Shown one piece after another: positions 36,059-44,903 of a stretch of DNA of 64,000 bases; within the stretch, counting starts at the first letter, position 1; each line of letters starts with the position of its first letter. Source of the DNA: Burkholderia lata (lineage in GTDB: Bacteria > Pseudomonadota > Gammaproteobacteria > Burkholderiales > Burkholderiaceae); assembly GCF_902499335.1 (NCBI RefSeq), contig NZ_CABVQK010000002.1:62001-126000 (forward strand), given 5' to 3'. Below the pieces are notes generated by a model, which was not told the DNA's origin, ran no database searches, and saw nothing but the letters and a program-made list of their open reading frames with translations. The translations under genes and the position numbers were made by a program.

Positions 36059-36086
36059 CAAAAAAAACGGGCCCGTAACGGGCCCG
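36059..36086 (-). terminator. Terminator of the uraH-puuD operon
   Basis: CGGGCCCG (36068-36075) pairs with CGGGCCCG (36079-36086) around TAA; on the minus strand the stem runs into eight T residues. It lies 47 bp past the puuD stop. The plus-strand ACT-domain gene ends 25 bp before it but has no T-run on its side. Confidence 0.9.
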
Positions 36087-36133
36087 CGAACGGAAAGGAT
36101 TGCGCCGGGAAACGACCCCGGGCGCGCGGCGGC

Positions 36134-37327
36134 TTACTTGTTCGCGCCACCCTCGAACCACGCGGCGAGCTTCGTCCGCTCGTCGTCGGTCATGTGCGTG
36201 ACGTTGCCGATCGGCATCGCCTTCAGGCGCACGGCCTGTTCGTAGATACGCTGCGCGTTCTTCGACACTTCGTCCGGCGTGTCGAACATCACGCCTGCGG
36301 GGGCGCTGCCCATCAGCGTCGGCTTCGACGAGTGGCACTCCACACAGCGTTGTTGCAGGATCGGCATGATGTCGTTGATCACGACCTTCGGCGCGTTGGC
36401 GGCCTGCGCTTCCGGCGCGACCGGCTTCGGCGTCGTCCACACGAGTGCGCCTGCCAGCAGTGCGACGCCGCCGATCGGCAGGTACCACAGCTGCTTGCCG
36501 CGGTGGCGCATCACGAAGAACTGGCGGATCAGCGCGCCGGCCAGCATGATCAGCACGAGCACGACCCAGTTGAACTTGTTCGTGTAGGTCATCGCGTAGT
36601 GGTTCGACAGCATCGCGAACACGACCGGCAGCGTGAAGTACGTGTTGTGCACCGAGCGTTGCTTGCCGCGCTTGCCGTAGATCGGATTCGGCTCTTCGCC
36701 CTTGAGCATCTTGTCGACCATCTTGCGCTGGCCGGGGATGATCACGAAGAACACGTTCGCCGACATGATCGTCGCGAGCATCGCGCCGACGATCAGGTAC
36801 GCGGCGCGACCCGCGAAGATATGGCACGCGAGGTAGGCGGCGGCGACCACGTAGATGCCGACGCAGATGCCGAGCACGCGATCGTTGGTGCCGAGGAGGC
36901 GGCACAGCGAGTCGTAGACGATCCAGCCGGCGGCGAGGAAGCCGAGTGCGGATGCGACGGCGACCACCGGGCCCATGTCGAGCACGCTCTTGTCGATCAG
37001 GTAGGTGTTCGGCGCGAGCAGGTACAGCACGAAGAACAGCGAGAAGCCCGACAGCCAGGTCGTGTACGACGGCCACTTCGACCAGTGCAGGTCATCCGGC
37101 ATTTCCGGCGGAGCGACCGTGTACTTCTGCATGTTGTAGAAACCGCCGCCGTGGACGTGCCACAGCTCGCCGAACACACCGCGCTTGCGCTGGTTCGGGT
37201 CGGTCGGCGGTTTCAGGCTGTTGTCGAGCGCGACGAAATAGAACGACTCGCCGATCCACGCAATGGCGACGATGACGTGCAGCCATCGCAGCGCGAGGTT
37301 CAGCCAGTCGGTGATGAAGCCTTCCAT
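36134..37327 (-). CDS. puuD: Urate hydroxylase PuuD (membrane protein with C-terminal cytochrome c)
   Basis: The 397-residue protein oxidises urate to 5-hydroxyisourate in membrane-bound form, unlike the soluble uricase. The N-terminal part has about eight membrane helices with conserved His and the W-L-N-L-A-L-R-W-L-H-V-I-V-A-I-A-W-I-G opening (about 8-26). The C-terminal domain carries a single haem-c motif C-V-E-C-H (about 337-341) with the axial Met expected in M-P-I-G-N-V-T-H-M. Electrons therefore probably pass to the respiratory chain. It is the second gene after uraH on the same strand. Confidence 0.95.
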   Translation of the reverse strand: MEGFITDWLNLALRWLHVIVAIAWIGESFYFVALDNSLKPPTDPNQRKRGVFGELWHVHGGGFYNMQKYTVAPPEMPDDLHWSKWPSYTTWLSGFSLFFVLYLLAPNTYLIDKSVLDMGPVVAVASALGFLAAGWIVYDSLCRLLGTNDRVLGICVGIYVVAAAYLACHIFAGRAAYLIVGAMLATIMSANVFFVIIPGQRKMVDKMLKGEEPNPIYGKRGKQRSVHNTYFTLPVVFAMLSNHYAMTYTNKFNWVVLVLIMLAGALIRQFFVMRHRGKQLWYLPIGGVALLAGALVWTTPKPVAPEAQAANAPKVVINDIMPILQQRCVECHSSKPTLMGSAPAGVMFDTPDEVSKNAQRIYEQAVRLKAMPIGNVTHMTDDERTKLAAWFEGGANK

Positions 37328-37378
37328 GAAACTCCTCCAGACTCAGATTTTGTATTGATGCGGGCGCCGATGCGTATG

Positions 37379-37732
37379 TCAGCTGCCGCGATAGGTGCTG
37401 TACGACCACGGCGACACGAGCAGCGGCACGTGGTAGTGCGAGCCGGTGTCGGCGATGCCGAAGCGGAGCACGACGCGGTCGACGAAACGGGGTTCGGGCA
37501 CCTTCACGCCGAGCGACGCGAAGTAGTCGCCGGCGTGGAACACGAGTTCGTATTCGCCGGCGGCGAGCGCGGCGCCTTCGAGCAGGGGTTCGTCGCAGCG
37601 GCCGTCGCTATTGGTCAGCACGGTCTTGATCGCGCGGCGCGATTCGCCGTCCAGCGCGTAGAGGTCCACCTTGATTGCAGCGCCGGGACGGCCGTGCGCC
37701 GTATCGAGTACGTGGGTAGTGAGCTTTCCCAT
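37379..37732 (-). CDS. uraH: 5-Hydroxyisourate hydrolase (transthyretin-like)
   Basis: The 117-residue protein has both signature ends of the HIU hydrolase family: L-T-T-H-V-L-D-T-A-H-G-R-P (about 4-16) and the C-terminal tetrapeptide Y-R-G-S. It hydrolyses 5-hydroxyisourate to OHCU, the step between PuuD and UraD. The start at 37732 is the family start. It lies 51 bp upstream of puuD, so uraH-puuD is an operon. Confidence 0.95.
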   Translation of the reverse strand: MGKLTTHVLDTAHGRPGAAIKVDLYALDGESRRAIKTVLTNSDGRCDEPLLEGAALAAGEYELVFHAGDYFASLGVKVPEPRFVDRVVLRFGIADTGSHYHVPLLVSPWSYSTYRGS

Positions 37733-38243
37733 TCGCAATTGTCCTTGTGTGAATGCGAGGTTCGGCGGCGACTCGATCCATTGACTGTGCGGCGGATCGA
37801 GGCTCCACGTCACGTGGCTACATACCCGTCGGCGAGATTGAAGCGAGCGCCGTGCAGGCATTGTAAAAAGGTTCCCTGCGCAAATACGGGCGCGATATCA
37901 AAGATAATGCGCCGCGCATGAGCAGCTGTCGACGGCACGCCGGACATGGCTTCCGGCGGGCGTTTCGGGCGCTCGGCGGGGCGCTGCGCGGCGTACCATA
38001 TCGAATCCGTGAAACGCGGTATTCCGGATCGCGCATTGTGTGCGGCGCGCGCTTGGGCGATCCTCCCGCCGTGCGCGTCGGCCTGTGGCCCGCGCGTACC
38101 CCGAAGACGGCGAGCACGCCGGGTAACCGGGCCAGGGCGTTCGAACGGACGCAGGCACCGGAGCGTGCCGCGATTCAGCGTTCGAACGGCTGTGTGACCG
38201 TCCCCAGGATCCGCCCCTGGGGGCAGACCGACGCGGAGAACGC
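37733..38243. other. 511-bp divergent region between uraH and the 8-oxoguanine deaminase gene
   Basis: I see no credible gene. Short open frames here have the codon pattern of GC-rich noise. It contains an A/T-richer patch at about 37855-37915 with several ATAAT-like words and a 7-bp hairpin CCCCAGG/CCTGGGG (38202-38208 with 38216-38222) 21 bp before the amidohydrolase ATG. The GGAGAA ribosome-binding site at 38235-38240 is outside that hairpin. No TTGT-N2-ACAA site like those of the GntR gene was found. Confidence 0.5.
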
Positions 38244-39656
38244 ATGAACCTCGAGCAGCACGCTGGCGCACGCGCGCCGAACCCTTCCTCATCCCGCCCG
38301 AAAACCCTGCTGGTCAAGCACGCCGACGTGCTCGTGACCATGGACGACACGCGCCGCGAACTGCGCGACGCGGGGCTCTACATCGAAGACAACCGGATCG
38401 TCGCGGTCGGCCCGACCGCCGAGCTGTCCGACACGGCCGACGAAGTGCTCGACCTGCGCGGCCATCTCGTGATCCCGGGGCTCGTGAACACGCACCACCA
38501 CATGTACCAGAGCCTGACGCGCGCGGTGCCTGCGGCGCAGAACGCCGAGCTGTTCGGCTGGCTCACGAACCTGTACAAGATCTGGGCGCACCTGACGCCC
38601 GAGATGATCGAGGTGTCGACGCTTACCGCGATGGCCGAGCTGCTGCAGTCGGGCTGCACGACGTCGAGCGATCATCTGTACATCTACCCGAACGGCAGCC
38701 GCCTCGACGACAGCATCGGCGCCGCGCAGCGCATCGGCATGCGTTTTCACGCGAGCCGCGGCGCGATGAGCGTCGGCCAGCGCGACGGCGGGCTGCCGCC
38801 CGATTCGGTCGTCGAGCGCGAGCCCGACATCCTGCGCGACACGCAGCGCCTGATCGAGACCTATCACGACGAAGGCCGTTACGCGATGCTGCGCGTGGTC
38901 GTCGCGCCGTGCTCGCCGTTCTCGGTGAGCCGCGACCTGATGCGCGACGCGGCCGTGCTCGCGCGCGAATACGGTGTGTCGCTGCACACGCACCTTGCGG
39001 AGAACGTCAACGACATCGCGTACAGCCGCGAGAAGTTCGGGATGACGCCCGCCGAATATGCGGAAGATCTCGGCTGGGTCGGCCACGACGTGTGGCATGC
39101 GCACTGCGTGCAGCTCGACGATGCGGGCATCGGCCTGTTCGCGCGCACCGGCACGGGCGTCGCGCACTGTCCGTGCTCGAACATGCGGCTCGCGTCGGGT
39201 ATCGCGCCGGTGAAGAAGATGCGTCTCGCGGGCGTGCCGGTCGGCCTCGGCGTCGACGGCTCCGCATCGAACGACGGCGCGCAGATGGTCGCGGAAGTGC
39301 GGCAGGCGCTGCTGCTGCAGCGGGTCGGTTTCGGGCCCGATGCGATGACCGCGCGCGAAGCGCTCGAGATCGCGACGCTCGGCGGCGCGAAGGTGCTGAA
39401 CCGCGACGATATCGGTGCGCTGAAGCCCGGCATGGCCGCGGACTTCGCCGCGTTCGACCTGCGCCAGCCGCTGTTCGCGGGTGCGCTGCACGATCCGGTC
39501 GCGGCGCTGGTGTTCTGCGCGCCGTCGCAGACGGCGTACACGGTGGTGAACGGGAAGGTGGTGGTGCGGGAAGGGCGTTTGGCGACGCTCGATCTGCCGC
39601 CCGTCATCGCGCGTCACAACGCGCTCGCACAGGCACTGGTCGAGGCATCGCGCTGA
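38244..39656 (+). CDS. 8-Oxoguanine deaminase-type amidohydrolase
   Basis: The 470-residue enzyme belongs to the amidohydrolase superfamily subgroup of guanine/8-oxoguanine/cytosine deaminases. Metal ligands are visible as H84-x-H86 (N-T-H-H-H-M-Y-Q-S-L-T-R), H-T-H-L-A-E-N (about 249-255), the His of H-A-H-C-V-Q-L (about 284), and Asp in L-G-V-D-G-S-A-S-N-D-G (about 334). S-L-T-R-A and C-P-C-S-N-M-R-L-A-S-G are typical of the 8-oxoguanine deaminase branch, which yields urate. The neighbour PuuD consumes urate, which fits well. Plain guanine or other purine deamination is the alternative. Confidence 0.85.
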   Translation: MNLEQHAGARAPNPSSSRPKTLLVKHADVLVTMDDTRRELRDAGLYIEDNRIVAVGPTAELSDTADEVLDLRGHLVIPGLVNTHHHMYQSLTRAVPAAQNAELFGWLTNLYKIWAHLTPEMIEVSTLTAMAELLQSGCTTSSDHLYIYPNGSRLDDSIGAAQRIGMRFHASRGAMSVGQRDGGLPPDSVVEREPDILRDTQRLIETYHDEGRYAMLRVVVAPCSPFSVSRDLMRDAAVLAREYGVSLHTHLAENVNDIAYSREKFGMTPAEYAEDLGWVGHDVWHAHCVQLDDAGIGLFARTGTGVAHCPCSNMRLASGIAPVKKMRLAGVPVGLGVDGSASNDGAQMVAEVRQALLLQRVGFGPDAMTAREALEIATLGGAKVLNRDDIGALKPGMAADFAAFDLRQPLFAGALHDPVAALVFCAPSQTAYTVVNGKVVVREGRLATLDLPPVIARHNALAQALVEASR

Positions 39657-39745
39657 AGAAAGGCTGAGGCCAGCCGGCGGCTGCGTTGCCGCCGGGCGTG
39701 CCGCCAGCTGTCGCCGCGCCGGGACGGCGCGTGCGACGCGGGCCG

Positions 39746-40675
39746 TTACGCCTCGATCAGCGTGCGGGTGGCTTCGGCGACGAGGCTGCGCAGCCAGCGC
39801 ACTTCGTCCGAGTAGTGGCAGCGCTCGTGCCACAGCTGGTAGTACTGCATCGGCGGGAAGTCGAGCGGTGCCGGCACGACCGACAGCGGCAGGAACTTCG
39901 CGTAGTGATCGGCGAACAGGCGCGTCGTCGTGAAGATCAGGTCGGACTTCACGAGCACATAAGGCGCGAGGTTGAAGTACGGCAGCGTGACGACCACGTG
40001 GCGCTTGAGCCGTTCGCGCGCGAGATGCACGTCGATCGCGCCGCGCTGGCCGACCGAGTACGGCGTCGGCGCGAGATGCGGCGCGTTCAGGTACTGGTCG
40101 AGCGTGAGCCCGCCGCGCTTCGCGAACGGGTGCGTGTTGCTCATCAGGCAGACGATTTCGTCGACGAACAGGTTCGACAGGTGCAGTTGCTCGGGCGGTT
40201 CGGGCCAGTTGCCGACGACGATGTCGAGCTTGCCGTCTTCCAGCGCGAGCTCGTAGTCGAACGCGGGGCCGAGCGAATGGAATTCGAGCGTCGCGTTCGG
40301 CGCCGCCTGGCGGAAGCGCTCGACGACGGTCGGTACGAACAGCACGTTCAGGTAGTCGGGGCAGCCGATCCGGTAGCAGCGGATCGACGTGGCCGGGTCG
40401 AAGTTGTGCTGCTGGAACTTGATGCGCTCGATTTCACGCAGCGCGTTCTGCACGGGCTCGAGCAGGCGCAGCCCGTACTCGGTCGGCACCATGCCGGATT
40501 TGCCGCGCACCAGCAGCGGATCGCCGGTGATGTCGCGCAGGCGCCGCAGCGCGGCGCTGATCGCCGGTTGCGACTGGTTCAGTTTGACGGCCGCGCGCGT
40601 GACGCTGCGCTCCATCAACAATGTGTGCAAGACGCGCAAGAGGTACGTGTCGATCGCCTCGCGTTGCTGACTCAT
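39746..40675 (-). CDS. LysR-family transcriptional regulator (NodD/LinR-like)
   Basis: The 309-residue regulator has a LysR winged helix (L-R-V-L-H-T-L-L-M-E-R-S-V-T-R-A-A-V-K-L near 13-32; N-Q-S-Q-P-A-I-S-A-A-L-R-R-L-R near 33-47; L-L-V-R-G-K-S-G-M-V-P-T near 54-65) of the subgroup that includes NodD and LinR. GGAGAT precedes the ATG. It converges on the 8-oxoguanine deaminase gene and may control urate genes, but its own upstream neighbour is the dodecin gene. The 222-bp gap upstream is A/T-rich near the start codon (40680-40740). Confidence 0.88.
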   Translation of the reverse strand: MSQQREAIDTYLLRVLHTLLMERSVTRAAVKLNQSQPAISAALRRLRDITGDPLLVRGKSGMVPTEYGLRLLEPVQNALREIERIKFQQHNFDPATSIRCYRIGCPDYLNVLFVPTVVERFRQAAPNATLEFHSLGPAFDYELALEDGKLDIVVGNWPEPPEQLHLSNLFVDEIVCLMSNTHPFAKRGGLTLDQYLNAPHLAPTPYSVGQRGAIDVHLARERLKRHVVVTLPYFNLAPYVLVKSDLIFTTTRLFADHYAKFLPLSVVPAPLDFPPMQYYQLWHERCHYSDEVRWLRSLVAEATRTLIEA

Positions 40676-40897
40676 GATATCTCCGGGTTATATGTCTGGG
40701 CTGATCGATGGGGTATTGGGGTATATCGTTTTTAATATGAAGCTGGGCCAGCGTCAAGAGATGGATACCCGCAGACACCCGCCGGCCGGGCCGCGACAAG
40801 GGGCCCGAACGGGGGGGCGATGTGAAGCGCGCGGTGCCGCGCGGACGCGCGTTGCGCGAGTCCGGATCGCGGCGCGACGGGTGATGCGGCGTGCGCG

Positions 40898-41107
40898 TCA
40901 GTCGTCGATGCGCATACCGACCTTCAGCGTGACCTGCCAGTGCACGACCTGGTCGCCTTCGATGTGGCCACGCGTTTCGGTCACCTGGAACCAGTGCAGG
41001 TTGTGCAGCGTCTTGCCGGCTTTCGAGATCGCGTTGCGGATGGCGTCGTCGCTCGATTGCTGCGACGAACCGGTCAGCTCGATCATCTTGTACACGTGGT
41101 CGCTCAT
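40898..41107 (-). CDS. Dodecin (flavin-binding storage protein)
   Basis: The 69-residue protein matches dodecin: [11 protein letters not shown] (about 5-15), [12 protein letters not shown] (about 19-30), the flavin-stacking Trp in [11 protein letters not shown] (about 37-47) and W-Q-V-T-L-K-V-G (about 57-64). Dodecins form hollow 12-mers that bind FMN, lumichrome or similar flavins and protect the cell from free flavin. It is divergent from the dehydrogenase gene at 41243. Confidence 0.95.
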   Translation of the reverse strand: MSDHVYKMIELTGSSQQSSDDAIRNAISKAGKTLHNLHWFQVTETRGHIEGDQVVHWQVTLKVGMRIDD

Positions 41108-41242
41108 GATGCGCTCCCTGGGATATCGGTATGGATGGCCGGTGCAAGCCGTGGTCCCGAAGCGGCGCCGCGCGTGCCCGGCTTCTTGAGTGATAGGTAT
41201 GATGGGCGGCAAGTTCAACCCATATCGGAGACGAGGAACATC

Positions 41243-42136
41243 GTGGAAGTCGGATTTTGCGGACCGGGATTGATGGGCGCGCCGATGATTCGGCATTTGC
41301 TGGCGGCCGGGCATCGGGTCAGCGTGTGGAATCGCTCGCGCGACAAGGCCGAGGCGCTCGTGAAGGACGGCGCGCAGGTGGTCGGCACGCCGCGCGAACT
41401 GGCGGAGCGCGTCGATACGGTATTCGTGTGCGTGCTCGACGGCCGCGCGGTGGGCGACGTCGTGTTCGGCGAGCATGGGCTGCTCTCCGGCGACGCCGCT
41501 GCGCGTCGCCTGCAGCGCATCGTCGATCATTCGAGCATCCCGCCTGCCGCGACGCGTGAGTACGCGGCGCGCGCGGCCGCACTCGGTGTCGGCTGGGTCG
41601 ATGCGCCCGTATCGGGCGGCGTGCCCGGCGCGCAGGCCGGCACGCTCGCGGTGATGGCCGGCGGCCGCACGGACGATCTCGATGCGGTGCGGCCGCTGAT
41701 CGACACGTACGCGTCGCGCATCACGCACATGGGCGACGCGGGCGCGGGGCAGACGGCGAAGCTGTGCAACCAGGCAATCGTCACCGCGACGGTGACCGCG
41801 ATCGCCGAGGCCGTCGGGCTGGCGCAGGCGAGCGGCATCGATGCCGCGCGGCTGGCCGAAGCGCTGGCCGGCGGCTGGGCCGATTCGGTGCTGCTGCAGA
41901 CGTTCGTGCCGCGCATGACGTCGGGCGGGCACGTACCGATCGGCGCGCTCAGCACGTTTCAGAAGGACGTCGATGCGATCGCCGACGCGGCGCGCGACAC
42001 GGGCGCGGTGATGCCCGTGTCGGCCACCGTGCAGCAGGTGTTGCGGCTTGGTGCCGCGCAAGGGCTCGCCGGCGCCGATTTCGCCGCGTTCATCGACATC
42101 GTGCGGCCCGGCAACGGGCGTCAGCAGGCGTCGTGA
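41243..42136 (+). CDS. NAD(P)-dependent beta-hydroxyacid dehydrogenase
   Basis: The 297-residue enzyme has the Rossmann motif [13 protein letters not shown] (about 3-15), [11 protein letters not shown] (about 118-128) and the catalytic Lys in T-A-K-L-C-N-Q (about 171-177). It belongs to the 3-hydroxyisobutyrate/tartronate semialdehyde reductase family and is a paralogue of the gene at 16451. Tartronate semialdehyde reduction would fit glyoxylate use after allantoin breakdown, but that is speculation. I chose the GTG at 41243, with GACGAGG upstream; there is no closer ATG. Confidence 0.85.
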   Translation: MEVGFCGPGLMGAPMIRHLLAAGHRVSVWNRSRDKAEALVKDGAQVVGTPRELAERVDTVFVCVLDGRAVGDVVFGEHGLLSGDAAARRLQRIVDHSSIPPAATREYAARAAALGVGWVDAPVSGGVPGAQAGTLAVMAGGRTDDLDAVRPLIDTYASRITHMGDAGAGQTAKLCNQAIVTATVTAIAEAVGLAQASGIDAARLAEALAGGWADSVLLQTFVPRMTSGGHVPIGALSTFQKDVDAIADAARDTGAVMPVSATVQQVLRLGAAQGLAGADFAAFIDIVRPGNGRQQAS

Positions 42137-42202
42137 CGGGCAAGCGGGGCGCGTGAATGGCAGATGGGCCGCCTGGAGGCGGCCCATCGAATGGCAGGCG
42201 GA

Positions 42203-42649
42203 TCAGCCGAGGGAGCGTGGTGTCGTGTCGCCGGCGTTCTGGCGGCCGAGCCCGCCGCGCAGGCTCGCTTTCGTGCCTGCACCAAACTCGGGCAGGATGC
42301 GCGCACGCGCACGGCTGGCAAACACGAGGAAGCCGAAGCCGTTTGCTTCATACCAGTATCCGCCGTTCTCGAGGCCGTCCAGCGGCTGCTCGAGCGCGTT
42401 GGCGATCGATTCGATGCAGCGCTTGCGCAGCTCGGCGATAGCCGGATAAGGCGGCTGGGCGCCGCGCACGCTGCACAGGAGCACGTCGAGACCGGGCAGC
42501 ACATGCGCGTACAGGACGGGTTCGTCCTGCGCACGGGCGCGGGCAATCTTGGTGTCGAGCTGGGCAAACGGTTTCGAGTGGCGCAATACCGCGAGGAATG
42601 ACTCCTGGCCATCCTGCTGGGCACGCCGACGTTTTTTCGGGAAGGACAT
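42203..42649 (-). CDS. Hypothetical protein, unrecognised
   Basis: The 148-residue protein starts with a very basic stretch (S-F-P-K-K-R-R-R-A-Q-Q), then V-L-R-H-S-K-P-F-A-Q-L-D-T-K-I-A-R (about 22-38) and a compact region with L-Y-A-H-V-L-P-G-L-D-V-L-L-C-S-V-R-G (about 49-66), a helix E-L-R-K-R-C-I-E-S-I-A-N-A-L, and G-Y-W-Y-E-A-N-G-F-G-F-L. There is no signal peptide or membrane helix. The start at 42649 has GAGGCGAG upstream; in-frame ATGs at 42694 and 42703 are alternatives. I do not recognise a family. It stands alone between the dehydrogenase gene and mscL. Confidence 0.65.
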   Translation of the reverse strand: MSFPKKRRRAQQDGQESFLAVLRHSKPFAQLDTKIARARAQDEPVLYAHVLPGLDVLLCSVRGAQPPYPAIAELRKRCIESIANALEQPLDGLENGGYWYEANGFGFLVFASRARARILPEFGAGTKASLRGGLGRQNAGDTTPRSLG

Positions 42650-42933
42650 AAACACTCGCCTCAAAAACAATTGCAAGAAATGCGGCACTTTCATGCGACC
42701 CACTCCCGGCTATGTACGCCGCATGTCGATCCTTTATAGCACACGAAAATGCTGCCTTCGTGCAGTACGACGATCAATGTCTCCCGTCGACCTGCTCGCC
42801 ATGATCGACACAGCCAGCGTCTTGGCGCCCGTACTGTCGTTTAGTCTCCATCATAGACCTGCTTTCCCCGCGCGTGCATTCGCCCGTCACAAAAAAGTGA
42901 GATAGGCAGCATGCGGCGGTGCATCGCGCGCGC
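42650..42933. other. Intergenic region between the unknown gene and mscL
   Basis: The roughly 280 bp before the mscL terminator hold no credible gene. They are noticeably richer in A+T (about 42715-42905) than the flanks, with several TATA-like words (for example CTTTATAGC near 42731), consistent with a promoter for the minus-strand unknown gene. Confidence 0.4.
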
Positions 42934-42961
42934 AATAAAAAGGCCCGCACGGGGCGGGCCT
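42934..42961 (-). terminator. mscL intrinsic terminator
   Basis: AGGCCCGC (42941-42948) pairs with GCGGGCCT (42954-42961); on the minus strand the stem is followed by TTTTTATTG. It lies 21 bp past the mscL stop. Confidence 0.87.
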
Positions 42962-42982
42962 GGCTGGCGGGGCGCTCGGCGA

Positions 42983-43414
42983 TCAGCGTTGCTTCAGCGA
43001 ATCGCGGATCTCACGCAGCAGCACGGTGTCTTCCGGCGTCGCGGCCGCCGCGGCTTCTTCCGGCTTGCGCAGCTTGTTGATGAATTTCACCATCAGGAAA
43101 ATGATGAACGCGAGGATGACGAAATTGATCGCGACGGTGATGAACGAGCCGTAGCCGAACGCGGCGACACCCGCGGCCTGCAGGTCCTTGAACGAATCGG
43201 GATTACCCTTGAACGTCGGGGGGATGGTGCCGAGCAGAACGAACTTGTTCGAGAAATCCAGACCGCCGGTCAGCACGCCGATGACCGGCATGATGAGGTC
43301 TTTCACGATTGAATCGACGATCTTCGAGAACGCGCCGCCGATGATCACGCCGACGGCGAGATCCATGACGTTGCCCTTGACGGCGAACTCCTTGAATTCC
43401 TTGATGATGCTCAT
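42983..43414 (-). CDS. mscL: Large-conductance mechanosensitive channel
   Basis: The 143-residue protein opens when membrane tension rises and releases solutes on osmotic downshock. It shows the amphipathic N-terminus [29 protein letters not shown] (about 1-29) leading into TM1, the periplasmic loop, TM2 (about 83-105), and the C-terminal helix bundle L-L-R-E-I-R-D-S-L (about 131-139). Length is normal for the family. Confidence 0.97.
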   Translation of the reverse strand: MSIIKEFKEFAVKGNVMDLAVGVIIGGAFSKIVDSIVKDLIMPVIGVLTGGLDFSNKFVLLGTIPPTFKGNPDSFKDLQAAGVAAFGYGSFITVAINFVILAFIIFLMVKFINKLRKPEEAAAAATPEDTVLLREIRDSLKQR

Positions 43415-43646
43415 GAGCGGCTTTCTCCTGGTTGGGGCGAGGGGAGACGTGCCGCGACGCGCAAGGATGCAGAGCGTCGAATGAGGGTCGGTGGCACGCC
43501 GATGGCCGCATGATAGCGAACGCTCCCCATTGCCGGTAGCCCATCTTGAAATGATTGACAAATCCGCGCGGCGGCGCGGCCGGCCATGCAGGGGAGCGTG
43601 GCGTGCGAGGCAGCGCGTCGCGGGTGCGTCGACGCGCTGCGCAACT

Positions 43647-44813
43647 TCAGGTGTTGTCGTCGGTCCAGCCGTCGTCGTTGCTGCCGAGATCCATGCCGCC
43701 GCCGCCGCCGTTGCCGTCGCTCCAGTTCGACGCATCGCCGCGGCCGAGGTCGAAGCCCGGGTCGTTCTCCTGCCGGCGGCGCTCGCCGTCGACGATCACG
43801 TCGCGTTCGACCACGCGCTCGCGGCCGCCCGACATCGCCTCGCCGAGCAATACGCCGGTCAGCAGCCCGCCCATGCCGCCGCCGAAACCGCCGCCGCCTT
43901 GCTGGATCACCACGGGCGGTTGCTGTTGCGGGTACGGCTGCTGCGGATACGGCTGACCTTGCGCGCCCGTCATGCGATCGGCTTCCTGCGCGTACACGGA
44001 GCCGCTGCCGTTCGCCGGCGCAGCCGGTTGCGCGGCCGGGTCGGGGCGGCCTTCGACGCGTGCCTTCACGCTCGCATGACGCTGTTCGAGTTCATCGACG
44101 CGATACGGCGGCACCGGATTCTTGCCGTTCGCCAGCGTTTCGACGAGCGTGCGCGCGTCGGTCTCGATCGCTTCGAGTTCGCCCGTGAGCGCCGCGGCGC
44201 CGGGCGCCGTCGACAGCTTCGCGTCGAGTTTCAGCGGGCGGATGTCGTTCAGCACGTCGGTGGCGCGCTTGAGCTGCGTGCGGCGTTCGTCGTCGGCGCG
44301 GCTGTCGTCGGCCGTGCGCGCGCGCCGCAGCGTCCAGCGCAGCACCAGCGCAATTACCGCGACGATCAGCCCGAGGCCGATCCACATGCCGGTTGACGGG
44401 CCGTGTTTTTCGGCCGGCGCGACGGCGGGCGCGAGCGACGATTGCAGCGTGCCGGCCTGCGTGGCCGACGGCACGTTGCCGCTCACGCGCGCGGCGTCGG
44501 CGCGGATGCGCGACTCCGTCTGCGCGAAGCGCGACGCGTCGGTGAACTTCAGTTGCGGATCGAGCGACTTCGCGCGCTGCAGCTGCTCGAGTGCGTCGGA
44601 CGCGCGGCCCTCGCGGTCCAGCACCTGCGCGTACAGGTAGCGCGCGTGCGCGTTGTTCGGATGGGCGCCGATGACTTGCGACAGCTGCGCGTCGGCTTGC
44701 TGCCAGTTGCGTTGCGCGATCGACTGCTCGACCTGCTGCAGCGACGGGACCGCAAACGCGGCGGACGACAGCAACATCAGCGAGAGGCCGAGTGCGGCGA
44801 GAGATTTCTTCAT
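43647..44813 (-). CDS. TPR protein with membrane anchor and Gly/Gln-rich tail
   Basis: The 388-residue product has a signal peptide (about 1-22, cut after A-F-A), then one or two TPR-like units (about 25-85; [14 protein letters not shown]), a membrane helix (about 147-165), a charged coiled region, and a [11 protein letters not shown] stretch. A glycine-rich hydrophobic segment [19 protein letters not shown] follows, and the tail is rich in Asp and Gly. I do not know a characterised homologue. It lies 90 bp downstream of the PspA-like gene on the same strand and is probably its partner at the membrane. Confidence 0.75.
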   Translation of the reverse strand: MKKSLAALGLSLMLLSSAAFAVPSLQQVEQSIAQRNWQQADAQLSQVIGAHPNNAHARYLYAQVLDREGRASDALEQLQRAKSLDPQLKFTDASRFAQTESRIRADAARVSGNVPSATQAGTLQSSLAPAVAPAEKHGPSTGMWIGLGLIVAVIALVLRWTLRRARTADDSRADDERRTQLKRATDVLNDIRPLKLDAKLSTAPGAAALTGELEAIETDARTLVETLANGKNPVPPYRVDELEQRHASVKARVEGRPDPAAQPAAPANGSGSVYAQEADRMTGAQGQPYPQQPYPQQQPPVVIQQGGGGFGGGMGGLLTGVLLGEAMSGGRERVVERDVIVDGERRRQENDPGFDLGRGDASNWSDGNGGGGGMDLGSNDDGWTDDNT

Positions 44814-44903
44814 GGTCGAACCGGGCGCAGGCGCCCGTCTCCTGACGATCGGTTCGCGCCGCGCGCCCGGGGCGGGCGGCGGCGCGGTTGCCCGCAGTTG
44901 CCG

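Noticed and set aside
37918..38247. Possible small plus-strand gene between uraH and the 8-oxoguanine deaminase gene
   Set aside because: No ribosome-binding site, Arg/Gly-rich translation and no coding-type third-base pattern by eye.
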